A stretch of DNA of 64,000 bases from JANLTP01 sp031363055 (GTDB lineage: Bacteria; Pseudomonadota; Gammaproteobacteria; Burkholderiales; Burkholderiaceae_E), in the NCBI GenBank assembly GCA_031363055.1, contig JANLTP010000019.1, positions 1 to 64,000 of the forward strand. The letters run 5' to 3'. A program made the translations under genes and the position numbers. Below, one piece after another: positions 8,748 to 16,723 of this stretch (position 1 is its first letter; each line of letters starts with the position of its first letter). Under the pieces are notes generated by a model. It saw only the letters and a program-made list of their open reading frames with translations. It did no database searches and was not told the origin of the DNA.

Positions 8748-9175
8748 GACGACATTGATTCGGTGATGATCTGCCTGTCGAGATCATTGATTTGAAACAA
8801 TCCAAACCGCAATTGATATCCCCAATTCTTCTTGCCTGCCGAAAATTCTAACCGCTCCAGCAACGGTGCGATGGGAGTCTCCCGCGCCACCGACCAGCGC
8901 ACATTACGCCGGAACGCTACGAAGCCAGCGCCCATATCGGCCTGGTACGGTTCACCCTCCTCGACTACGCCTACGGCGCTGAACGACTGATAGCGGTCCT
9001 TGGCCTGGTATTTCTCGTTGGGCGAATAGTAGACCACGTGATCGCCGGGACTGATTCGGCGCAGCGGCCCGACCTTGCCATGATTGACCTGCATGAACCC
9101 TTGAGCACGGCCGATGCGTACATGCTCAGCCGAGGCGACTGCGACCCAGTTCTTGGCCAAATTTGAATTTGACAT
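8744..9175 (-). CDS. EVE domain-containing protein
   Basis: The start at 9175 (MSNSNLAKNWVAVAS) is chosen because the EVE fold begins there; the frame is open further upstream without recognisable sequence. The 143 residues show NWVAVASAEHVRIG, GDHVVYYSPN, AVGVVEEGEPY and the C-terminal KKNWGYQLRFGLFQI strand of the PUA-like EVE family. Members bind modified bases or RNA. It lies between a YafY-type regulator and an acid phosphatase on the same strand. Confidence 0.85.
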   Translation of the reverse strand: MSNSNLAKNWVAVASAEHVRIGRAQGFMQVNHGKVGPLRRISPGDHVVYYSPNEKYQAKDRYQSFSAVGVVEEGEPYQADMGAGFVAFRRNVRWSVARETPIAPLLERLEFSAGKKNWGYQLRFGLFQINDLDRQIITESMSS

Positions 9176-9233
9176 GCGGACGCTCCTGAACAGTTGAGAA
9201 AGACAACGCCTCGAATCATAAAAGTGCGCACTG

Positions 9234-9929
9234 TCAGTTTCTGTCAGCAGTGATGCCCTGCAGGTGACGCCACTCCTTGAGCAAAGCTTGGCGGCGGCGC
9301 GGATAACGATCATCCAGAACATTCAGATCCATGATTCGATCGGTTCTGAAGTGCCGGATATCCTCGCGAAGCTCGCACCAGGCAATCACAACGCGCACCC
9401 GATCAAAAAATCCGATCGCGAATGGCCATATGACACGCTTCGACTCTTTGTCCTTCAGATCACGATAACCGATTTCGCATCGATGCTCGCGCCGAATAGC
9501 GATACGGATTTCGGTCAACTCGAGATCACCAGCCGCATTCGCATCGCCCGGTGCAATCAGCATCGCTGAAGACTCCAGGTCGAAGCGCAAATCGGCTGGC
9601 AACACCGCTGCGATCTTCGCAAGACTGTTACGCGCGGCACCGGCCAATCGAGAGTCGGCGCGATCGGCCACCCAGCGCGACCCCAACACCAGAGCCTCGA
9701 TCTCGTCTTGCGAGAACATCAAGGGTGGCAACGTAAAGCCCGGGCGCAACACATAACCGACGCCCGCCTCGCTGCCTATGCTCGCGCCTTGTGCCTGTAA
9801 CGACGCGATATCGCGGTAAAGCGTCCGCAAACTGATACCCAGCTCACCGGCCAGCAAGGCGCCACTGACTGGCACTCGGTAACGGCGCAAGCATTGCATG
9901 AGTTCAAGCAATCGTTCAGCGCGTGACAT
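9234..9929 (-). CDS. YafY-type HTH/WYL transcriptional regulator
   Basis: The 231 residues start with a winged helix HTH_11 domain (RLLELMQCLRRYRVPVSGALLAGELGISLRTLYRDIASLQAQG, about residues 5-50). A linker follows, then a WYL domain with GYRDLKDKESKRVIWPFAIGFFDRVRVVIAWCELREDIRHFRTDRI. WYL domains sense ligands, often nucleotides or nucleic acid. It is the first gene of the YafY/EVE/phosphatase run and probably controls it. The 155 bases before it are shared with the divergent HTH/DUF6036 operon. Confidence 0.87.
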   Translation of the reverse strand: MSRAERLLELMQCLRRYRVPVSGALLAGELGISLRTLYRDIASLQAQGASIGSEAGVGYVLRPGFTLPPLMFSQDEIEALVLGSRWVADRADSRLAGAARNSLAKIAAVLPADLRFDLESSAMLIAPGDANAAGDLELTEIRIAIRREHRCEIGYRDLKDKESKRVIWPFAIGFFDRVRVVIAWCELREDIRHFRTDRIMDLNVLDDRYPRRRQALLKEWRHLQGITADRN

Positions 9930-9990
9930 TCAGGGTTCCTGAGTTCGAGAAGGATGATTTTAGTCGCCCATGAACTTCATTGTGCAAATT

Positions 9991-10007
9991 GATCTACCAA
10001 GTAGATC
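9991..10007. promoter_or_regulatory. Perfect 7-bp inverted repeat, candidate operator
   Basis: GATCTAC and GTAGATC are separated by three bases (CAA). The site lies between the divergent YafY-type regulator and the HTH/DUF6036 operon, so it could serve either one. Confidence 0.45.
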
Positions 10008-10021
10008 GATCAAAATTATTC

Positions 10022-10051
10022 TTGTGATTCATTTGTATGATTTACTATACA
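10022..10051 (+). promoter_or_regulatory. Possible sigma70 promoter of the HTH/DUF6036 operon
   Basis: TTGTGA at 10022 and TATACA at 10046 are separated by 18 bases in a locally AT-rich stretch. The -10-like element lies within the inverted repeat at 10032-10053, as expected for self-repression. This is a by-eye match only. Confidence 0.35.
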
Positions 10052-10053
10052 AA
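10032..10053. promoter_or_regulatory. Perfect 7-bp inverted repeat, candidate HTH operator
   Basis: TTTGTAT and ATACAAA are separated by eight bases, about two helical turns in total. The site is 31 bases before the HTH gene. XRE-type antitoxins usually bind such palindromes over their own promoter. Confidence 0.5.
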
Positions 10054-10083
10054 GATGTTTAATCCATACAGTTTTAATTCCTC

Positions 10084-10602
10084 ATGCAAACGCTCACCGA
10101 ACAATTCGGCCGCCTTTTAAAGGGACGACGTCAACAACAAGACCTGTCGCAGGATGCGCTCGCGGGTATTTCCGGAGTCTCGCGCAGCATCATCTCGCGC
10201 CTTGAAAGCGGCGCTTCGAAAGCAGTGCAAACGGACGTACTCGATCGAATTTTCAATGCGCTCGGAAGCGGACTCGTAATCGCAAATGAACCACACCCGG
10301 ATTCTGAACGTTTGCTGGCGCGACTCGAACATCAGGTAAAGCTCAGCGAACGTCGCAACCGGCATATGCGTCTTGCCGTATCCCTCGCGATCGAACCGAA
10401 AAAGGCCTTACGGTTAGTCAGGCAGGCGCGCCGCCAGGTTTTGTTGTGGCGTAACCGATCGTTGTGCAGCGAGTTATACATTGAACGCTGGACCCAACTA
10501 CTCTGTCTTTCACCCCGCGAGATCGCCCGCGCGATGACCGAACTGGGCGACTGGGAAGACGCTATGTTCCAAAATTCTCCATGGGCGGGCGCATGGAAAT
10601 GA
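10084..10602 (+). CDS. XRE-family HTH protein, likely antitoxin/regulator
   Basis: This 172-residue protein has an N-terminal XRE/Cro helix-turn-helix (LLKGRRQQQDLSQDALAGISGVSRSIISRLESG, about residues 12-45). A helical C-terminal domain of about 100 residues is rich in Arg and Leu and is not recognised. It is followed with a four-base overlap by a DUF6036 nucleotidyltransferase-fold protein. HTH plus nucleotidyltransferase pairs are commonly toxin-antitoxin or abortive-infection modules. The upstream DNA is AT-rich and holds two perfect inverted repeats, suggesting self-repression. The antitoxin role is inferred from context. Confidence 0.8.
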   Translation: MQTLTEQFGRLLKGRRQQQDLSQDALAGISGVSRSIISRLESGASKAVQTDVLDRIFNALGSGLVIANEPHPDSERLLARLEHQVKLSERRNRHMRLAVSLAIEPKKALRLVRQARRQVLLWRNRSLCSELYIERWTQLLCLSPREIARAMTELGDWEDAMFQNSPWAGAWK

Positions 10603-11147
10603 ATTCGCTAAGCTTGCTGTTCGATCAGGCAAGACAGTTGTGCGGGCATCGTGAATTCGTCATTCTTGGTAGTTTGTCTATCCTCGGAGTTGCATCTGGC
10701 AGCGAGGCGCCTATTCGAATGCTCATGTCGATTGATGTCGACTGTTACACGAAGCTCGATCCCCCAAGAATTTTCGAATTGAATGACGCCTTAGGCGAAG
10801 GTAGTCCGTTCGAGATCGAACATGGGTTTTACCTCGATCCCATTTCTCCCAGACTGCCGACTCTACCCGACCAGTGGGAAGCCCGTCTGATTCGCTTGCC
10901 ACTCGAAAATGGCATCACACTTTACTTTCTCGATCCGAACGACGTCGCTGTCTCGAAGTACGCACGCGGCGAACCCCGGGATCGCGAGTGGCTGCAGGCA
11001 GGTCTGGGAGCCGGTCTGTTATCGGGAGCCATCATCGAGAGCCGCTTTCGCCATACCTCGTTTCTGGACCTCCGCGAGCGTGCGCGCGCCACGTCGGCGC
11101 TCACCGAAGACCGCAGACGTGTCAAAATTCGACGGCCACGTAAGTGA
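10599..11147 (+). CDS. DUF6036 nucleotidyltransferase-fold protein, candidate toxin
   Basis: The ATG at 10599 overlaps the HTH stop (ATGA); 10593 is an alternative. Its roughly 182 residues show a nucleotidyltransferase-like core. FVILGSLSILG provides the Gly-Ser loop and MSIDVDCY the Asp-x-Asp metal pair, followed by LYFLDPNDVAVSKYARGEPRDREWLQAGL, the conserved signature of the AbiEii/DUF6036 group. Such proteins can transfer nucleotides to tRNA or other targets as toxins. The C-terminus is basic (RRRVKIRRPRK). The enzymatic role here is inferred from the fold motifs. Confidence 0.8.
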   Translation: MNSLSLLFDQARQLCGHREFVILGSLSILGVASGSEAPIRMLMSIDVDCYTKLDPPRIFELNDALGEGSPFEIEHGFYLDPISPRLPTLPDQWEARLIRLPLENGITLYFLDPNDVAVSKYARGEPRDREWLQAGLGAGLLSGAIIESRFRHTSFLDLRERARATSALTEDRRRVKIRRPRK

Positions 11148-11195
11148 GCCCAGGCAACCTAAAAATTTGGTAAATGATCGTTAGGAAGTGCTGCT

Positions 11196-11993
11196 ATGAA
11201 ACTATCCGGAAAAGTCGTCGTCATCACCGGTGCCGCCAGCGGCATAGGCGAAGCAGTTGCTCGGCGTTTTGCTGCTGAAGGGGTTACCGGACTGGTGCTG
11301 GGCGATATCCAGCAAGCGCCGCTCGAAGCACTTGCGGCCGAGATCAACACTTCACGCGGCGCGCCAATCGCGCTGGCCGTCCGCAGCGACGTCACTGCCG
11401 AAGGTGGCGTGCAAGCACTGGCGACGGCAGCCGAGCGGCTCTTTGGTCGCATCGACGTTTTCTTCTCGAATGCAGGCCTGATCCGCGACGGCCACGAAGA
11501 ATCCCCGGATGCCGACTGGCTACTGAACTGGAATATCCACGTGATGGCTCACGTCTGGGCGGCGCGATCAGTGTTACCCGGGATGATCGCGCGTGGCAGT
11601 GGTTACCTGTTGTCGACATCGTCGGCGGCCGGCCTGCTGACCTCACTGCCATCGGCGAGCTATGCTGCCAGCAAGCACGCGGCGATTGCATTTGCCGAAA
11701 GTATGGCGATTCGTCATGCTGCCAAAGGTATTCGAGTATCGGTCGTCTGTCCGCAATCGGTCGACACGCCGTTGATCCGTGCCCGCGCCTCCGGTGAAAA
11801 GGGTGCCGCACGCGTCGACGGCGTCATCTCGGCCGAGGCGCTGGCCGACTGTGTGGTGGCCGGTGTCGACGCCGAACGCTTCCTGATACTGCCGCATCCG
11901 AGCGTGCTCACCTATTTCCAGCGCAAGGCGGCCGACTACGACCGCTGGCTGGCGGGGATGCGGCGCTTCGAGGAACGCCTGCGCAGCACTTGA
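11196..11993 (+). CDS. SDR family oxidoreductase
   Basis: This classical 265-residue short-chain dehydrogenase has TGAASGIGEAVARRF (NAD(P)-binding glycine motif), FFSNAGL, an active Ser region STSSAAG and YAASKHAAIAF (YxxxK). The C-terminal HPSVLTYFQRKAADYDRWLAGMRRF extension is common in SDRs annotated for alcohol or ketone substrates. A good Shine-Dalgarno (AGGAAG) precedes the ATG. It has no operon partner; the next stretch is non-coding or decayed. Confidence 0.85.
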   Translation: MKLSGKVVVITGAASGIGEAVARRFAAEGVTGLVLGDIQQAPLEALAAEINTSRGAPIALAVRSDVTAEGGVQALATAAERLFGRIDVFFSNAGLIRDGHEESPDADWLLNWNIHVMAHVWAARSVLPGMIARGSGYLLSTSSAAGLLTSLPSASYAASKHAAIAFAESMAIRHAAKGIRVSVVCPQSVDTPLIRARASGEKGAARVDGVISAEALADCVVAGVDAERFLILPHPSVLTYFQRKAADYDRWLAGMRRFEERLRST

Positions 11994-12448
11994 CCGCGAG
12001 GATTCGGCGCTCGGGTCAATTCGATCAATTCGATTGCTGGGATCAGTTCGATTACCTCGATCATTCGGATCGTCAGTAGAAGCCACGCATTAACAATTGC
12101 TGCGTCATTCAATGATTGGCCGCAATAAACCAGAGCGGCGAAAAGTCAGTTCGTGTCACCCGCAGATCACCGACCTGCTGATTGCGTTCGAACAGCCGGT
12201 AGCCCAACAAGCCCGGATCGGCATGAATGATTGGAAACAACAACAGCGTCCAGACCGGCCTGATTCATGAAGAGCGGCGCTTTCCGATGCAGCAAGAAGA
12301 AGCGCGGACCTTTGCACGAATCACCCGCGCATTGGACAGCCTGCTGGTCGAATCAAACTCGAGTATCGATCCGCATCCGTCACCCGATCTGGGAGGCAGA
12401 ATTTTTCGCGCGCTATCGGGCTACCTGACCGTTCGCGTATGGTGAGCC
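11994..12448. other. 455-base stretch without a convincing gene
   Basis: It opens with imperfect repeats of TCGAT/CAATTCGAT words (12015-12072). A 72-codon plus-strand frame (12227-12445) is open but matches no family I recognise. A 51-codon minus-strand run without a start (12109-12264), ending LWFIAANH, looks protein-like and could be the tail of a decayed gene. Given the decayed DJ-1 gene immediately downstream, this may be a degraded segment. Confidence 0.4.
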
Positions 12449-13116
12449 ATGCCCAGCGCCAATCCCAATGCAAGCGCGACCGTCACTGCTGACGCCAAAG
12501 TCATCCTCATCGCGCTGCCAGCACGCGACTACGATCTGAGCGAAGTTGCCGTTGCCTGGCGGATCATCACAAACGCCGGTCACCGGGTAGTGTTTGCAGC
12601 ACCACAGGGCCTTCGTTCTGCAGCAGATCCTTTAATGCTGTCCGGCGCAGACACATCTGGCACTCGAACAAGATCCCGAGTTCAATCGACCAAACTCGAA
12701 CCGTAAAATCGCGGCTGTCCGGGCGCAAGACCACTGGACTGACCTGGCAACTGGAACAGTCAGCCTGGAGAACCATGAAATACGCAGGCCGGTTCTGGGA
12801 CCCAGGCTACTACCGCACGTACGAGGAGGCGCCTGGAGAAGTTCGCGGCTACCGCAGCGTGCAGGCCGAAGTCAGTCGCGCGCTGGCGCAGCCGGCTGAT
12901 TTTCTCGACGTCAAAAAAACCGATCCGGATGCGCAACGGAAATCTTCGTCTCTGTTTCGTGATCGCCTCGATGACGGGCGCCCTGCCTTCGTCGTTCAGG
13001 ACGGCCACTATCTGTCGGCGCGCTGGCCCGGTAATGTCCACACCCTAGCTCGGCGATTTGTCGTCTTGCTCGCCAGCGTGCACCACCACACCAGTGTCCT
13101 GCCCCGCCAGGTCTGA
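12449..13116 (+). pseudogene. Decayed DJ-1/PfpI-type glutamine-amidotransferase-like gene
   Basis: The first 65 codons (VILIALPARDYDLSEVAVAW... then RVVFAAPQGLRSAADPLMLSG) are a good DJ-1/PfpI N-terminus. The C-terminal part resumes in another frame near 12710 (TTGLTWQLEQSAWRTMKYAG, then FWDPGYYRTYEEAPG and DGHYLSARWPGNVHTLARRF). Between them only about 70 bases remain where intact relatives have roughly 100 codons, and a third frame there shows ALEQDPEFNRPN. The nucleophile-elbow Cys region is therefore missing and the frame is broken at least twice. The 3' end overlaps the end of the convergent MFS gene. Confidence 0.75.
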
Positions 13117-14367
13117 ATGAACCGAAGCCACCAGAACAAGATTCAACAGGGCCAATAACAGCATGGCTGTCTGCATGCCCAGGGTCGGCAAGAAGTCACT
13201 GAGCGCGTTGGCCAGAATCGCGCCGATGGCGCCAAACACCATCTGCATGAATCCCATCAGACCCGACGCCTGGCCGGCGTAGTTGGTCTGCGCATGCATG
13301 GCGGTGGCGAACGCCAACGGACTGACGACGCCCAGACCAGCGACGAACAGGACTATGCCGCCATTCAAGGGCCAGAGGCTGAGCCAACCCGCTGCCATCG
13401 GCAGCAACATCACGAGGCAGGCGAGGACCTGGACGGCAACCCCGATCAACAGTAATCGTTTGACCGAAATCTTTGGACTTGACCAGCGCAGCGCGGCGGC
13501 GCCCAGAAAAAAGCCCAGCAGCGCAATCGGCGGATACAACCCGAATTCCTTGGCCGACACATTGAGCACACCCATGTACAAACGGGGTGAACCGCCAAAA
13601 AATGCCAGCAGGCCTCCGAATGCGACACCACCGACCAACACCATTCGAAGATAGATCCGATTCTTCATTACCGACCGATAAGCGCTGATCACCCCACCGC
13701 CGACGCGTCGCTCGGCTGGCAACGTTTCATTCAGTGATGCGAAGATCCAAGCGCCGATCAGCGCACCGAGCAACGCGCAAATCCAAAGTGTCGAACGCCA
13801 ACCCAGGCTGTCGACCAGCACGCCGCCGAGCAGCGGTGCCAGTCCGGGCACCAGCGCAAACGCCAGCATGATGATCGTGACGACCTTGACCAGTTCCGCG
13901 CCCGAATACGCATCGCGCGCGATCGATCGTGAAACCACAATGGCACCGGCGGCACCGGCGGCTTGAACGACACGCGCGGTAATCAAAACGGCCAGACTGG
14001 GCGCCAGCGCACAAGCCACCGAGCCCGCCAGAAATACCAGCACCGAATACAGGGCAATCGGCCTGCGACCGTAGCGATCAGTGAGCGGACCGGCGACAAG
14101 CTGGGCAATGCCGAATACTGCCAGGTAAACCGAATAACTGGCCGCACTGGCACTGGCCGTTGCCTGATACTCGCGACCGATCTGCAGCAACCCTGGCAAG
14201 AACACGTTGCTGCCAAACTGGCCCAGGGCACCGAGCGCCGCGAGCATGGCAATGAACCTTGCGGCCGAGCGTTTTGAATTCAAAACGGAGTTCCTTGAAG
14301 CCAACAGCGCCGATTGTCTCCTATTTTGTGCTGCCGCAGACTGGGCTGCCGGTGGCGCTGCTACCAT
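13045..14367 (-). CDS. Bcr/CflA-type MFS drug efflux transporter
   Basis: This inner-membrane transporter of about 400-440 residues has 12 predicted spans. It shows the Bcr/CflA opening (FIAMLAALGALGQFGSNVFLPGL), motif A in loop 2-3 (GPLTDRYGRRPIAL) and the motif-C-like span VVQAAGAAGAIVVSRSIARD. It probably exports small toxic compounds by proton antiport. The start is uncertain: the frame opens at 14367, but the first 35 residues are not membrane-like and a later Met (14247) sits inside the first span. It is divergent from citrate synthase, with only 35 bases between if the upstream start is used. Confidence 0.86.
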   Translation of the reverse strand: MVAAPPAAQSAAAQNRRQSALLASRNSVLNSKRSAARFIAMLAALGALGQFGSNVFLPGLLQIGREYQATASASAASYSVYLAVFGIAQLVAGPLTDRYGRRPIALYSVLVFLAGSVACALAPSLAVLITARVVQAAGAAGAIVVSRSIARDAYSGAELVKVVTIIMLAFALVPGLAPLLGGVLVDSLGWRSTLWICALLGALIGAWIFASLNETLPAERRVGGGVISAYRSVMKNRIYLRMVLVGGVAFGGLLAFFGGSPRLYMGVLNVSAKEFGLYPPIALLGFFLGAAALRWSSPKISVKRLLLIGVAVQVLACLVMLLPMAAGWLSLWPLNGGIVLFVAGLGVVSPLAFATAMHAQTNYAGQASGLMGFMQMVFGAIGAILANALSDFLPTLGMQTAMLLLALLNLVLVASVHSDLAGQDTGVVVHAGEQDDKSPS

Positions 14368-14402
14368 CGCAAAAATCGAATCATCACGGGACGGTACCAG
14401 CC

Positions 14403-15548
14403 ATGAGCGAAGAAGCTGAGAAAATAGCGATTCATCGCGGCCTCAAAGGCGTGTACTTTGACCGCTCGAAGGTCTGTTTCATCGACGGCCGCGAAGGCGA
14501 GTTGCGCTATCGCGGCTATTCAATTCATGATCTGGCGGCACACTCGAATTTTGAGGAAACCTGCTGCCTGTTACTCGATGGCGAGTTGCCGAATCGAGTG
14601 CAATTCGAGTCGTTCCAGGCACAACTTCGAGTCGCGCGAACGCTGCCAATCGAACTCTTTGAGGTGATTCGCATCATGCGCAGCGCGCATCCGATGGATG
14701 TGTTACGCACCGCTGTTTCAGCACTATCGGCGTTTGATCATGAAAGCACCGACAAGTCGGCCGCTGCAACGCGCCGCAAGGGCATTCGCCTGACCGCACA
14801 GGTGCCGATGATCGTCGCCGCTCATGAACAGATTCGCAAAGGTCACTCGCCGATTGCACCGCTGGCAGAACTCGGCCATGCAGCAAACTTCCTTTACATG
14901 CTGACGGGCAAACTCCCCAGCGCCGATACAGCGCGGCTGATGGATATCGATATGGTCCTGCACGCCGAACACGGCGCCAACGCCTCGTCGTTCACGGCGC
15001 GCGTGGTGGCTGGTACCGAGGCCGACCTGCATGGCGCCATTACCGCCGCGATCGCAGCGCTGTCCGGTCCGGCCCATGGCGGCGCCGCCGAAAACGTCAT
15101 GCACATGGCCAAAGAGATCGGCGATCCGGCTCGGGCGGCCGAATACGTCAAGCGCAAGCGAGCCAATAAGGAAGCCATCATGGGTTTCGGACACCGGGTG
15201 TATCGCGCCGAAGACCCGCGTGCTCGCCACATGCGGGCTGGTGTCGAGCGGCTGTCGCGCGAAATGGGACAGCCGCAGTGGTATCAGATTCTCGAGGCGC
15301 TGGTGGCCGCCATGAAACCGTATGCGCGACTGGGCGTCAACGTCAACGTCGATTTTTACGCTGGTGTTGTGTATTACCTGAATGGCATCTCGTCGGATAT
15401 TTTCGTGCCGATTTTTGCAGTGGGCCGAGTACCTGGCTGGACCGCCTCGGTACTCGAGCAGATGGAAAACAATATCCTGATACGTCCGCTCACCGAATAC
15501 AACGGCCCACCGCCACGCGCGTATTTACCTATGGATGAGCGGGCCTAG
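14403..15548 (+). CDS. Citrate synthase (type II-like short form)
   Basis: The start at 14403 (MSEEAEKIAIHRGLKGV) is chosen because the family sequence starts there. The 381 residues fit the short dimeric citrate/2-methylcitrate synthases. GLKGVYFDRSKVCFIDGREGELRYRGYSI is the standard opening. Catalytic residues are visible as His in SGPAHGGAAENV, His in MGFGHRVYR and Asp in NVNVDFYAG. It condenses acetyl-CoA (or propionyl-CoA) with oxaloacetate in the cytoplasm. The next gene encodes phosphate acetyltransferase on the opposite strand, so acetyl-CoA metabolism is clustered here. Sequence alone does not separate citrate from methylcitrate synthase. Confidence 0.88.
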   Translation: MSEEAEKIAIHRGLKGVYFDRSKVCFIDGREGELRYRGYSIHDLAAHSNFEETCCLLLDGELPNRVQFESFQAQLRVARTLPIELFEVIRIMRSAHPMDVLRTAVSALSAFDHESTDKSAAATRRKGIRLTAQVPMIVAAHEQIRKGHSPIAPLAELGHAANFLYMLTGKLPSADTARLMDIDMVLHAEHGANASSFTARVVAGTEADLHGAITAAIAALSGPAHGGAAENVMHMAKEIGDPARAAEYVKRKRANKEAIMGFGHRVYRAEDPRARHMRAGVERLSREMGQPQWYQILEALVAAMKPYARLGVNVNVDFYAGVVYYLNGISSDIFVPIFAVGRVPGWTASVLEQMENNILIRPLTEYNGPPPRAYLPMDERA

Positions 15549-15590
15549 CAGCAGTCCGGCGTTTCCATGGGAGGAGTATCGAATGCCTAC

Positions 15591-16640
15591 CTAGCGCGCG
15601 GGTTCTCGGCTTGCGGTGTGCGTGCGAGCCAGCAGATACGCTGTGGCAACAATATCTGCAACCGTCGAACCGCGTGACAGGTCGCTGACTGGTTTCGCAA
15701 ATCCTTGCAGCACCGGACCCGTTGCTTGGGCACCGGCCATATATTGCGTCAGTTTGTAGGCGATATTGCCTGAATTCAAATCCGGAAAAATCAGTACGTT
15801 CGCATGTCCGGCGACCGCACTCGCATCATGCAACTTTCGAGCCGCGACCCGCTCGATCAGGGCTGTATCGGCTTGTAACTCGCCATCGATCGCCAAGTGC
15901 GGTTCGCGCGCTCGGACGATCGCCAGCGCCGCATTTATTTTCACAATGCTAGCGTGGCTGGCACTGCCTCGCGTCGAAAAAGACAAAAGTGCCACCCTCG
16001 GTTCTTCCTGCAAAACCTGGCGGCAACTCACGGCGGAAGCGATCGCGATATCGGCCAATGTCTGTGCGTCGGGTTCAATATTGACCGCGCAATCGGCATA
16101 AATAAAAGAACGTTCGCCAGTGCCGTCGAAATTCGCTACTTTCATGACAAAAAAGCTCGACGCCGCCCGAATACCTTCGGCGAGTCCCACCGTCAACATG
16201 CCCGCTTCAATGACCTTGGCGGTAGCGTGCTGCGCGCCGGCCAGTAAGCCGTCGGCGTCACCGGTGCGCACCATCATGCCGGCAAAATACAAGGGCTTGC
16301 GTAACAATCGTGACGCAACGCCGGGATTAGGATTCGGACGTTGCAATGAATAGGCCGCCACATAGCGTGCCATCCGGGTATCCGTCAGCCGCAACGGATC
16401 GATCATTTCGATTCCTCGCAGCGGTGCGCCCGAACTTAGAACAATCGGCGACATCTGCCCTTCGTCTCGCAATAGCGCCGCTGCTTCGCGAACACGCGGG
16501 TCGTCGCCTTCGGGAAGAACAATCCGGAAAACATCTTTTCTCATTACCTGACTTTTCTCATCGCCCGGCACGATGCGCGATTTTTCGGCGATTGGCAAGT
16601 CGGGATGATCGTTCGGGATGATCGTTGCGGCAGGGTTCAT
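15591..16640 (-). CDS. pta: Phosphate acetyltransferase
   Basis: This 349-residue PTA/PTB domain protein starts its fold at RIVLPEGDDPRVREAA. Conserved stretches include GDADGLLAGAQHATA, the substrate loop ALLSFSTRGSASH and a late VLIFPDLNSGNIAYKLTQYMAGAQATGPVLQGFAKPVSDLSRG with the catalytic-site Ser/Arg. It interconverts acetyl-CoA and acetyl phosphate. The first 30 residues lack family similarity, so the true start may be internal. It converges on citrate synthase; no acetate kinase is in the window. Confidence 0.87.
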   Translation of the reverse strand: MNPAATIIPNDHPDLPIAEKSRIVPGDEKSQVMRKDVFRIVLPEGDDPRVREAAALLRDEGQMSPIVLSSGAPLRGIEMIDPLRLTDTRMARYVAAYSLQRPNPNPGVASRLLRKPLYFAGMMVRTGDADGLLAGAQHATAKVIEAGMLTVGLAEGIRAASSFFVMKVANFDGTGERSFIYADCAVNIEPDAQTLADIAIASAVSCRQVLQEEPRVALLSFSTRGSASHASIVKINAALAIVRAREPHLAIDGELQADTALIERVAARKLHDASAVAGHANVLIFPDLNSGNIAYKLTQYMAGAQATGPVLQGFAKPVSDLSRGSTVADIVATAYLLARTHTASREPAR

Positions 16641-16723
16641 AATGTGATGGTCATGTGAAGTGAGCCGTTCAGTGAATCAGTGCCATTGGAAGTGCATCCC
16701 TTCGACCCAGCCACGGAGTGTCA

